Position numbers and translations under genes: made by a program. A stretch of 64,000 bases of DNA from Lawsonia intracellularis PHE/MN1-00 (GTDB lineage: Bacteria > Desulfobacterota > Desulfovibrionia > Desulfovibrionales > Desulfovibrionaceae). Under the pieces are notes generated by a model. The model was not told where the DNA came from and did not search any database. It was given only the letters and a program-made list of their open reading frames with translations. Where the stretch lies: positions 1-64,000 of the forward strand of contig NC_008011.1 of NCBI RefSeq assembly GCF_000055945.1. Reading direction: 5' to 3'. Shown here piece by piece: positions 47,427 to 55,779 of this stretch (position 1 is its first letter; each line of letters starts with the position of its first letter).

Positions 47427-47525
47427 TTCAGAACAAATTTTTGTTGAATTAAAGAAAACATATCTGAGCATTAACCTATCTTCTTAAGATAAGGAGTAGT
47501 TATTTCAAGTATCAAGAGGTTATAC
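47427..47525 (+). pseudogene. Probable degraded copy of an effector 3' end
   Basis: The spacer after effector 1 contains TCAGAACAAATTTTTGTTGA and on, resembling that gene's own ACAGAGCAAGTTTACGGTGA (about 47271). It then has ATTTCAAGTATCAAGAGGTTA, resembling its ATTTCATATCAGGCATCAAGACATTA. Just upstream, TTTTAAGATAGAGCCATTATGAGGAT resembles the TTTAAAGATGAAGCAACAGGAGAT part of effector 2. Stops close all frames. I infer the tail of a lost family member or a tandem duplicate. The match is by eye and partial. The rest of 47373-47694 holds nothing else recognisable. Confidence 0.45.
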
Positions 47526-47694
47526 TAGTATTAGTTTTATTATTAGTTATGTTAATAAATATGTAGAGTTAGTTTAGTCATATAGGTATTTGTAGACTAA
47601 TGCTCTTTGGTGGAAGAATAACCTATTTAAATAAATAATTAATTAATGTTACATTATTTATTTAGAATAAATTAAGAATTCTATGGAGAGCAAT

Positions 47695-49611
47695 ATGAAA
47701 GTTGGTCCATCTGATCCCGGTATTAATAGAGTTCAGATAGAGGAACAACCATCTACAGAAAGTATAAGCTCTTCTAGTTCTGGAAGCAGTAGTGGCATAA
47801 GAACTAGAGAGCAAAGTTCTAATCTTGATCAGAGACGAATGACTAGTAGTAACCTGAGAATGAGCCTTAGATTAAATCCTGTTGTATCGGATAAGGTCCT
47901 CAAATTTTTTGGATTGCGTTCAGCAAGTGGAAGTTACTCTCCATCAACATCTTCTAGTTCTTCTTCCAGTTCTGCAACAAGAAGTAGCAGATATAGTTCA
48001 ACAGATTCATTAAGCTCAAGAAGTACTATTGGAAGTAATATAACATTTAGTGAAAGCGATGAATCTTATTATAGTACAATAGAAGAAGACAGTGAATCAA
48101 TTTATGAGTCAGTAAGTAGTAGCAGCAGTAGCGATATATATACATATGACTCTAATTCTAATAGCAGTTCAGTTTCAAATTCAACACAAAGTCAAGCACC
48201 AGAGCTACCTCCACGTCCAAATGTATTGCAAAGTGAAGCACCAGAACCACCTCTACGTCCAACTAGTACATCTTCACAGCATTCAATACAATCTCAGGAT
48301 TCAGTTGGATCTGATGATGTTTTTTGGTCTGAATCTGAACCTGAATCACTTTATGCAGATAAAGAGCAAGTTGGGGAAGGTGCTTATGGACCAATAAGAT
48401 CTTCATTAGAAGAACCAATAGTTTTAGAGTCAAATTACATATCATTTGGTTCTGATGGTGTAGTCTATTCTGACTTTGCTCCAATGCCACAGGTTACCAG
48501 TAAATCTTCACAATCAGACTCTGTATCAACACCACCACCTGTTTCACCAAGAGAGCAGGTTGCAGGCTCACTAGGTGTAGGAAGTAGATCAAAATTATCT
48601 TCTACTAATAATGTAGCTAGTTCGCTGTTTGATCCTAATATGCAGCGTATTGCACGACAGGCAATTGATAAGACTATTCATGGAAACTTTGGTAGTCCAA
48701 ATGGACCAAAAGTTGATTTTCCATATCAAGTTGGAGGCTATAGTAAGACAGGTTATATAGCTGGCACAGATCTTATAATACAACAACATGTAAACCCAAC
48801 TGAACAAGAAGTGTATACATTTATGTCTCAAGTTGGTGAGTGGTTAAAAGATCCTCAAGGAGGGCCTGAAAATGCACCAGAGGTCCTTAGTGGTCTTACC
48901 TATCCACAACTAAGTGTAATTCATTCTTATAGAGATAGGCTTCTAGGAAGTTTACCTATTCCTGTGGCTATGGGTGGAACTAGCGACAATTCAGCTGTAG
49001 TACTTTTAAATCCAAATAAACAACCTGATGGATCAGGTGGTGTTATGAATTTATCTGGATTTGAAAGTACTGATGTTAAAGTAGGTCCAATACTTGTTTC
49101 CAAAAGCGAATTATCAGCTCACTATTCTAAACAAGCAGGAGGGTTAGGGTGGGCTAGGAAGGTTGTGACTGGAAGGATTGGGCCAGGGATGCGAGGGGCA
49201 ACTATCCGTGGATATGATATGAAACTTGGGAAAAATGAACGTGGTTTTTCAAGATTACAAACAGCAGTAGGAAACAGTGATGATGCTTTCCCAAAAAGGT
49301 TAGGAGGTCTTACTTCTAACCAGCTAAAAAACTTGGAAAAGACTATGGAGGGGTTACAACAAGCAGCTCATTTTTTACCTGTTACATTTGTAGGATCAAC
49401 TCTTCAGTTTGTATTACCAAATCCTGGTGATACAACCACTATGCCTCGTGTAATGCTAGGTGATATAGGTCATCCTATATTTAAAGATGAAGCAACAGGA
49501 GATGGTCCCATAAGTCCTCGTATCTATGATAAATATAAAAGCAATTTTACAAGTGGAATGGATTCAATTAAAGAAACTATTTCAAATATAGTAAAAAGTA
49601 AAATAGAATAA
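47695..49611 (+). CDS. Candidate type III effector 2 with diverged IPK-like domain
   Basis: The frame is open from an ATG at 47683, but that ATG overlaps the GGAG of a site six bases before the ATG at 47695 (MKVGPSDPG). This matches the starts of effectors 1 and 3. The product is 638 residues. The N-terminal 300 residues are Ser-rich and carry two proline-rich pieces (ELPPRP, EPPLRP) and EPIYA-like tyrosines in SESIYES (Y137) and ESLYADKE (Y220). The core keeps QVGGY (345-349), D-V-K-V-G (460-464) and G-x-x-GHP (589-594). It has Gln instead of the ATP-site Lys (363) and GSTLQ for GSSML. It may therefore be catalytically weak or a binding module. Chaperone 2 follows it. Confidence 0.7.
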   Translation: MKVGPSDPGINRVQIEEQPSTESISSSSSGSSSGIRTREQSSNLDQRRMTSSNLRMSLRLNPVVSDKVLKFFGLRSASGSYSPSTSSSSSSSSATRSSRYSSTDSLSSRSTIGSNITFSESDESYYSTIEEDSESIYESVSSSSSSDIYTYDSNSNSSSVSNSTQSQAPELPPRPNVLQSEAPEPPLRPTSTSSQHSIQSQDSVGSDDVFWSESEPESLYADKEQVGEGAYGPIRSSLEEPIVLESNYISFGSDGVVYSDFAPMPQVTSKSSQSDSVSTPPPVSPREQVAGSLGVGSRSKLSSTNNVASSLFDPNMQRIARQAIDKTIHGNFGSPNGPKVDFPYQVGGYSKTGYIAGTDLIIQQHVNPTEQEVYTFMSQVGEWLKDPQGGPENAPEVLSGLTYPQLSVIHSYRDRLLGSLPIPVAMGGTSDNSAVVLLNPNKQPDGSGGVMNLSGFESTDVKVGPILVSKSELSAHYSKQAGGLGWARKVVTGRIGPGMRGATIRGYDMKLGKNERGFSRLQTAVGNSDDAFPKRLGGLTSNQLKNLEKTMEGLQQAAHFLPVTFVGSTLQFVLPNPGDTTTMPRVMLGDIGHPIFKDEATGDGPISPRIYDKYKSNFTSGMDSIKETISNIVKSKIE

Positions 49612-49860
49612 TGTAATATATAATATAACTATATGTTAATAGTTATAGAGAGTAAAGTACATATTGTTGTTAAATATTATATAATATAATTATATAAATA
49701 TTGAAATATTAAATAATAATATTATATGTAATATTATACTGTTTAATTTATATGCTACATGCTAAAGTAGCAAATAAACGTTATGACATATTATTACACT
49801 TAAATTTGTAGTTTATGTTACATACATGTTCTTTACACATTAAACCCTGAGGGTATAAAA

Positions 49861-50334
49861 ATGGTTTCAACAGATGTTATCGATGCATTGGGTCATCTAT
49901 TGAATATTCCTGGTCTATCCTTCAACGAAGATTTATTATGTTTGCTTTCTGTAAATAACGATAACGTTGATGTAACTATTGAAACCAATGAATCAGGAGA
50001 CTTATTATATGTATGTGCTCACTTAGGCACTATGCCAGATGATGATAATGCAGCAGCAGCTATAGCTCTTCTCTTTGCACAAGCAAATGCAGTGTTAACA
50101 GCAATGAATAAAGGTGTCCTTGTGCTTGACTATAATGGTCAAGGTTTAATGCTTGTAAAGTTATATGAAATGAAGCACTGGGAACTTGAAGATTGTTTAG
50201 AGTCTATTCTTCAACTTTTTAACGATGCAGGTGAATGGAAAAATCGTCTATACTTACCTGATTTTGGTCTAGGTGGAATGGATTTTGACTTAGATACTAG
50301 TTCAAGTGGTTCAGATCAATTTATGAGGGTATAG
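49861..50334 (+). CDS. CesT-like type III chaperone 2
   Basis: A 157-residue paralogue of chaperone 1, collinear over the whole length. It shares MPDDDNAAAAIALLFAQAN, GVLVLDYNGQGL, HWELEDCLESILQL and the closing WKNRLYLPDFGL. The only marked difference is the last 20 residues. A GAGG site lies eight bases before the ATG. It ends 71 bases before effector 3, the same arrangement as chaperone 1 and effector 1. I infer a duplicated chaperone-effector unit, with effector 2 possibly using either chaperone. Confidence 0.8.
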   Translation: MVSTDVIDALGHLLNIPGLSFNEDLLCLLSVNNDNVDVTIETNESGDLLYVCAHLGTMPDDDNAAAAIALLFAQANAVLTAMNKGVLVLDYNGQGLMLVKLYEMKHWELEDCLESILQLFNDAGEWKNRLYLPDFGLGGMDFDLDTSSSGSDQFMRV

Positions 50335-50405
50335 TTTTTGTTTAACTACTTATTACCTTAATAGATAAATAGATATGCCACAGTTTGATTGCTAAGGAGA
50401 ACAGT

Positions 50406-53108
50406 ATGACTAAAGTTGGTGGTAGTAATCCTTTTTCAACACTTGCATCAATGGTTGGCTTTAGCAAATCTTCTTCCAGCTCATCTTCAAGTAAGGTAGC
50501 TGAATTAAAAAGTAAATTTGAAGCACTTGGGACACTAACAAAAGCAAGTCCTCGTCCTGCAAATGGCACTCAGGATACTAATCGATTAAGTGATAGACTA
50601 TTTAGAGGACACTATACAGTTCCTGCTAATACAGCTTCAAGAGTAGGTGGTCATCTTCAGCGGGTTGATGACAATAAAAGTAGCAGTTCAGCAGCTAATG
50701 TTGCAAAAAGAGCTGCAGCACATTCTTCTTTTGCAAGTTCAAACCCAGGACTCCAAGGAGCTAGCGGTTCTTCTTCTGGAGGAACAGGCGGAAGTATAAC
50801 AGATCAAGTTAAAAGTAGGGGAATTACTGCAAGGAATTTTTCGGATTCTAATAATAATTCTATAGGATCAGGGTCAAGCAGTGGAAGTATATTAGATCAG
50901 GTTAGAAGTCAAGGTATTACTGCCAGAGGATCATCTATTTCTTCTGGTAATGCATCAGGTACTAGCAATGTTAATGATGGAACAAGTTCAAGAGATTATG
51001 GAGCTAATGTCCGTAATACTCGTGAAAGATTTGAAGCTGGTCCTGGAGGTGCTCAAGGAGAGTCTCCTGGAGTAAAAGATGCTAAAGAAGCTACTAAAGG
51101 AGTTAGTGTTTCTAATTTAAGAGGAATATTTGAAGGAAGAGGTGGTGCAGATAATAATCAAGTAGGTAGAAGCTCTGGTGGAGTTTCAGGAGCATCAGGA
51201 TCAGGAGGAGCTCAAGGGACAGGAGGAACATCGGGATTAGGTGGAGCACAAGGTACATTAGGAAGTGGAGGTCTTGATGGAGGAGGAGTTTCAGGTGCTG
51301 CTGGTGGAACTTCAGGCGCCTCAGGAGCCGGAGGAGCAAGAGGTACTGCTGATGGAATAACGTCTCCTGGAGCAAGAGAAGCACAAGAAACTATTAAAAA
51401 TGCTGGTGTTAGTGTAAGAGATTTAGCTGGAAGATTTAGTGGAGCTCAAGGTACAAGTGGAGCTTCAGGAGCAGCGGGAGCTTCAGGAGCCTCAGGAGCC
51501 GGAGGAGCAGCTGGTGCGGCAGGAGGTGGAGGTCTTGATAGAGGAGGAGTTTCAGGTTCTGCTGGTGGAACTTCAGGCACCTCAGGAGCCGGAGGAGCAA
51601 GAGGTACTGCTGATGGAATAACATCTCCTGGAGCAAGAGAAGCACAAGAAACTATTAAAAATGCTGGTGTTAGTGTAAGAGATTTAGCTGGAAGATTTAG
51701 TGGAGCTCAAGGTACAAGTGGAGCTTCAGGAGCTTCAGGAGCAGCTGGTGTGGCAGGAATGCCAGCAGGTAGTGGAGATGTTGTTGATGGACTAAGAAGA
51801 GGAGGAGAAGATACTGTCGATGGATTTGGAAGAAATCAGGGTAGTGGTCCTATCCCTAGTTCTGCAGATTTTGTAGATGGTCCTATAGGCGGTATACAAG
51901 GAGCTGGAGGAGCTTCAGGAGCAGCGGGAGCAGCTGGTGCTTCAGGAGCAGCGGGAGCTTCAGGAGCAGCAGAGCCACTTCCTACTAATGGTACAGATCA
52001 GCAGATAGCTGAAGTCGTTGTAAGAAATGCAGAAAATGGTCATTTTGATGGTATTGATTTCTCGACACAGCCTGGTGGTGTAGAATCAAATACAGGTAGT
52101 ATCCCTGGAACAGATCTTATTGTCCAACGAGACATCACTCCTGGAGAACAAGGAGTGTATAATAATCTCAGTGAGATGGGATCATGGATGGATAGCCCTA
52201 ATGCTAGTCCTACAAATGCACCAGAGTCTCTTACAGATGATCATAGTGTTTTGACTACACTACTTAATAATAAAGAAGGCCTACAAGATACTGTTCCTTT
52301 TCCTCTTGCTGTGGGTGAAGGCACTGTTGTTACTAAAACTCTTGATCCAGACATTGATACAAGTAAGATTAAAATCCCACTTGAAATTGTTTTTGGTTCT
52401 GGAAGTATGTATGGTTCTGGTATTGGAGGAGGTAGTAGTACAATTAGCTCCTCAATGTCTGATGATGGAAGTTCTAGCATAGGATCAACTACACGTAAAA
52501 ATAGAGCAGGTGAAATAATAAGTAGAATTGCAATGAATCAATCACCTGGCGCTGGTAGCGGGGGTCAAACTGTAGTTGGTGGTCTTGGTTCTGGTAGTAG
52601 TAATATCAATATAAGTGGTGGACGTGGTGGTATTGTTTATGGACCAATGCCTAATGTGAATGTAGTAGCTGGAGATGGCCTTAATAGACTACAGCTTGGT
52701 AGTGGAATAAATCCATTAGCACTTCTTCAGGAAAGAATGGTTAATTTTTCTGCTGCTCAACTAGAGCATTTACATGGCCAACTTACAGGTATGATGGCTA
52801 TGATGGAAGCTATGCCTGGCGTAGCATTTGAAGGTGCAAGTGTCCAAATGACATTACCTGAACCAGGTGATACACAGACTATGCCTAGTATAAGGCTATC
52901 AGGTTTTGGAGAGCCAAGGTTGCGGGAAAATATAGGACAGCCAGGGCAACCTCCAACACAAGAAGCATTTGATGCATTAAGGAATGGTCCACTAAATGGA
53001 GTAAGCGAGTTAATGAGCCAAGTTCAAGAAATGATAACTGTAAGGAGTGAAGGAAGTATTTCACTAAGCAGAAGTAGTAGTTTATCAGATTTAAGTTCAG
53101 AAATATAA
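50406..53108 (+). CDS. Candidate type III effector 3 with collagen-like repeats and degenerate IPK-like core
   Basis: The start is taken at the ATG at 50406 (MTKVGG), six bases after AAGGAG, giving 900 residues. Residues 1-245 hold Ser-rich segments and short repeats (DQVKSRGITAR, DQVRSQGITAR). Residues about 255-450 are Gly/Ala/Ser-rich and contain an 87-residue tandem repeat. About 501-523 is a Gly-x-y collagen-like run. The C-terminal core (about 550-840) aligns with effectors 1 and 2 (TQPGGVESNTGSIPGTDLIV, VPFPLAVGEG, AFEGASVQMTLP, GFGEP). The ATP Lys, the D-x-K-x-G and the DFG Asp are lost, so kinase activity is unlikely. It ends in a Ser-rich tail. Chaperone 2 is directly upstream. Confidence 0.72.
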   Translation: MTKVGGSNPFSTLASMVGFSKSSSSSSSSKVAELKSKFEALGTLTKASPRPANGTQDTNRLSDRLFRGHYTVPANTASRVGGHLQRVDDNKSSSSAANVAKRAAAHSSFASSNPGLQGASGSSSGGTGGSITDQVKSRGITARNFSDSNNNSIGSGSSSGSILDQVRSQGITARGSSISSGNASGTSNVNDGTSSRDYGANVRNTRERFEAGPGGAQGESPGVKDAKEATKGVSVSNLRGIFEGRGGADNNQVGRSSGGVSGASGSGGAQGTGGTSGLGGAQGTLGSGGLDGGGVSGAAGGTSGASGAGGARGTADGITSPGAREAQETIKNAGVSVRDLAGRFSGAQGTSGASGAAGASGASGAGGAAGAAGGGGLDRGGVSGSAGGTSGTSGAGGARGTADGITSPGAREAQETIKNAGVSVRDLAGRFSGAQGTSGASGASGAAGVAGMPAGSGDVVDGLRRGGEDTVDGFGRNQGSGPIPSSADFVDGPIGGIQGAGGASGAAGAAGASGAAGASGAAEPLPTNGTDQQIAEVVVRNAENGHFDGIDFSTQPGGVESNTGSIPGTDLIVQRDITPGEQGVYNNLSEMGSWMDSPNASPTNAPESLTDDHSVLTTLLNNKEGLQDTVPFPLAVGEGTVVTKTLDPDIDTSKIKIPLEIVFGSGSMYGSGIGGGSSTISSSMSDDGSSSIGSTTRKNRAGEIISRIAMNQSPGAGSGGQTVVGGLGSGSSNINISGGRGGIVYGPMPNVNVVAGDGLNRLQLGSGINPLALLQERMVNFSAAQLEHLHGQLTGMMAMMEAMPGVAFEGASVQMTLPEPGDTQTMPSIRLSGFGEPRLRENIGQPGQPPTQEAFDALRNGPLNGVSELMSQVQEMITVRSEGSISLSRSSSLSDLSSEI
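51265..51760 (+). repeat. 261-bp tandem repeat inside effector 3
   Basis: Unit 1 is 51265-51525 and unit 2 is 51526-51760, the second shortened by a gap of about 25-30 bases near its end. Each encodes Gly-rich sequence, then ITSPGAREAQETIKNAGVSV and RDLAGRFSGAQGTSG. Long identical DNA blocks show the duplication is recent. A more diverged copy of the same protein motif lies just upstream (about 51060-51140). Confidence 0.9.
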
Positions 53109-53130
53109 CTAGCTACTTTGTTAACATGCT

Positions 53131-53165
53131 ATGACACAAAAATCTACAAAGTAATTTTGTGTCAT
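53131..53165 (+). terminator. Hairpin downstream of effector 3 (copy 1)
   Basis: ATGACACAAAA (53131-53141) pairs with TTTTGTGTCAT (53155-53165), eleven pairs. The U tract is inside the stem rather than after it, so termination efficiency is uncertain. Confidence 0.6.
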
Positions 53166-53490
53166 ATCAGTATATTTATATAAGTAATTATGATGTGATA
53201 TTGTTAGATAGTATAACTCTACTTATTAGAATTACTAGTTGTTAGTTGGATATAGTGTGCTAGTTGCGTTTATTAATAATATATTATGGTTATCTATTTA
53301 CAAACAATATAGTCTTATAGAGAAAAATACAGCTAGTGTAGCGTAATTATAGACTATTATATTTCTAGATATTATTTCAACTAGTTCAAGAAATGATAAC
53401 TGTAAGGAGTAAGGGAAGTATTCGTAAGCAGAAGTAGTAGTTTATTAGATTTAAATTCAGAAGCATAACAGACTACTTTGTTAACATGCT

Positions 53491-53525
53491 ATGACACAAA
53501 AATCTACAAAGTAATTTTGTGTCAT
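53491..53525 (+). terminator. Hairpin in the duplicated segment (copy 2)
   Basis: Identical stem and loop to the copy at 53131-53165, carried by the tandem duplication. Confidence 0.6.
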
Positions 53526-53868
53526 ATCAGTATATTTATATAAGTAATTATGATGTGATATTATCAGATAATATAATTTAATATAATTCTACTTGTTAGA
53601 ATTATTAGTTGTTAGTTGGATATAGTGTCTAGTTGCGTTTGCTAGCAATGTACTATGGTTATCTATTTATATAATAATTATATAGGAAAATATAGCTAGC
53701 ATACTATAATTATAGACTATTATATTTCTAGATATTATTTCAACTAGTTCTATATAGAAAAATAATGAAGGAATACTGCAAGATACCTTTATTGTTATGT
53801 AGTGTGTTAATAGTAAATGGGGTTTAATTCTTTTTTTATTATTAATAATTATAGTTAGTTATGTTGTT

Positions 53869-55779
53869 TTATTGAGAGGTTGAAAGTATGATTTCATCAG
53901 GAGTAGATAGCATATTTTCTTTAAGTTTACCCTGGGTAAAGAGCTCTTGTGCTGTTTGATATACAGCAATTGCTTGTTGGATTAATATTGAATTAGATTT
54001 ATTTGTAGCAGTTGTATAAGATGATAAAAAAGATTCTATTATTGGATTTTTTAATGGTTCTAATATTACTAGTTCTTTTTCAGTTAGATACCCTAATAAT
54101 TGATATGTTCCAATCCAAGCTCTACCATCATTTTTAGAAAGAGTTAAGATATTCTTTCCAAAAAAACTAGAACTATAATTCCAGTTCAATAGTGAAAAAA
54201 GAGTAGGTGCAATATCTAATTGACAACATAATGTGTCTATTTTTTGGCTTTTTATATGTGCAGGACTATATATAAAGCATGGAATATCATAATTATCTGG
54301 GGGAAGAACTGTTTTCCCTGCACTACCAGCTGTATGGTCAGCAACAATTATAAATATTGTATCAGAGAACCAAGGTTTTTTTTTAGCTTCTTTTAAAAAG
54401 CGATGAATAGCATAGTCTGTATATTTGATTGCACCAGTTCGGCTAGTTCCAGAAGGGACGTCAACTCGACCATCTGGATAGGTAAATGGACGATGGTTAG
54501 AGGTTGTAAGCGCAACATGGTAGAATGGTTTATTAGAGGTATATGCTATATCGGCTTCACGAATGACTGCATCAAATAAATCTTCATCACATATCCCCCA
54601 GGCATTTGTAAACGTTTTATACTCATCTGGAATGGTTGATCGATCTATAATACGAAAACCATTTCCTGAAAAAAATTCATTCATGTTATCAAAATAACCA
54701 TACCCACCATAGATAAAAACAGTATCATATCCTCTTTGTCGGAAAAGTGTTCCTGTATTAAAGAGGTTATGATTATTTGGTCTACGAACAATAGATGCAC
54801 CTGGTGTGGGGGGTAGACTTAAGATAATTGCTTCAAGACCTCGTACAGTACGAGTTCCTGTAGCTTTCATATTTGTGAAATAAAGACATTTTTTACTAAG
54901 ATCATTTAAGTGTGGTGTACGGTCTCCTAAAGAGACACTCCCTAAGCTTTCCACTACAATAGTAATAACATTTAAATGTTTTTCTGGACTATTAGAGTGT
55001 ATGTATCTTCTCCACTCCATAGAGTTGTCATTGAAAAATACACTATTTGGTTCTATTAACTCGTGATGTAGGAGTTCAAAAGCTAATTTTTTATCAATTA
55101 CAGGATAAAATTGTCTGTAATCCAATTGATTATTTCTAAATGCTGAAAATAGTGACCATATACCATTTTTAGAAAGTTCTTGACTTAAGGCATTATTAGA
55201 AAAAGTAGGAGGTGAATATATAGTGGTTATAGATGCAAGAATGATCCAAACACTAAAAAACCATCGTACACTAGGCACTGGTATATTATTAATTTTTTTT
55301 GCAATAGGCCTAAGTAGTATCCAAGACACACCAAGAGAGCATAAAAGGATACCTATTAAAATAGGGATAATAGGATATGACTCTATAATATTTTTTACAA
55401 CTTCAGTTGTGTATATAAGATAATCAATAGCTATAAAGTTAAATCGACAATGCAATTCATCCCAAAATAAATATTCAGCAGCACCTGTAAATAGAAAAAC
55501 AGCCGTATAGAGACTAAATACAAAAAATAAAATTTGTTGAGTAATTTTTCCAACTACACGTGAACCAGTTAATAGTACACATATTGCTAATGGAAGGGTT
55601 ATAAGGATAAAAGGAAAAACATCATTAATAAAGCCTACACTAAGTATCAACGGAATTGAATAAAATGAGTCTATAGCACTAGTTCCTACATGAATAAGTA
55701 ATACAACTCTTACAATTTGATTAATACTTTCATAAATAAAAAATAATAGTCCAAGATAAATACAGCGAATATATTTCAT
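53869..55779 (-). CDS. LTA-synthase-like membrane sulfatase / phosphoglycerol or phosphoethanolamine transferase
   Basis: A 636-residue protein with five hydrophobic segments in the first 200 residues and a periplasmic alkaline-phosphatase-fold domain. The domain opens with NVITIVVESLGSVSLGD, where the Glu binds metal. The nucleophile position is in ATGTRTVRGLEA, whose Thr resembles the catalytic Thr of LtaS and MdoB. Later metal sites are WGICDEDLFD, SNHRPF and IFIIVADHTAGS. In Gram-negatives relatives modify periplasmic glucans or LPS with phosphoglycerol or phosphoethanolamine. The substrate here is unknown. It converges on the effector island. Confidence 0.85.
   Translation of the reverse strand: MKYIRCIYLGLLFFIYESINQIVRVVLLIHVGTSAIDSFYSIPLILSVGFINDVFPFILITLPLAICVLLTGSRVVGKITQQILFFVFSLYTAVFLFTGAAEYLFWDELHCRFNFIAIDYLIYTTEVVKNIIESYPIIPILIGILLCSLGVSWILLRPIAKKINNIPVPSVRWFFSVWIILASITTIYSPPTFSNNALSQELSKNGIWSLFSAFRNNQLDYRQFYPVIDKKLAFELLHHELIEPNSVFFNDNSMEWRRYIHSNSPEKHLNVITIVVESLGSVSLGDRTPHLNDLSKKCLYFTNMKATGTRTVRGLEAIILSLPPTPGASIVRRPNNHNLFNTGTLFRQRGYDTVFIYGGYGYFDNMNEFFSGNGFRIIDRSTIPDEYKTFTNAWGICDEDLFDAVIREADIAYTSNKPFYHVALTTSNHRPFTYPDGRVDVPSGTSRTGAIKYTDYAIHRFLKEAKKKPWFSDTIFIIVADHTAGSAGKTVLPPDNYDIPCFIYSPAHIKSQKIDTLCCQLDIAPTLFSLLNWNYSSSFFGKNILTLSKNDGRAWIGTYQLLGYLTEKELVILEPLKNPIIESFLSSYTTATNKSNSILIQQAIAVYQTAQELFTQGKLKENMLSTPDEIILSTSQ

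Larger units (their letters stand above)
53021..53745 (+). repeat. 362-bp tandem duplication of the 3' end of effector 3 and its flank
   Basis: Unit 1 (53021-53382) covers the last 29 codons of effector 3, its stop and the following spacer. Unit 2 (53383-53745) repeats it with small substitutions and a two-base loss in the coding part. Unit 2's coding remnant has no start and is broken. Both end in ATTATTTCAACT. Outside the hairpin in each unit, the spacer to 53868 has no gene. Confidence 0.9.

Noticed and set aside
47683-47694. ATG at 47683 as the start of effector 2
   Set aside because: It overlaps the GGAG site of the ATG at 47695, and effectors 1 and 3 support the latter start.
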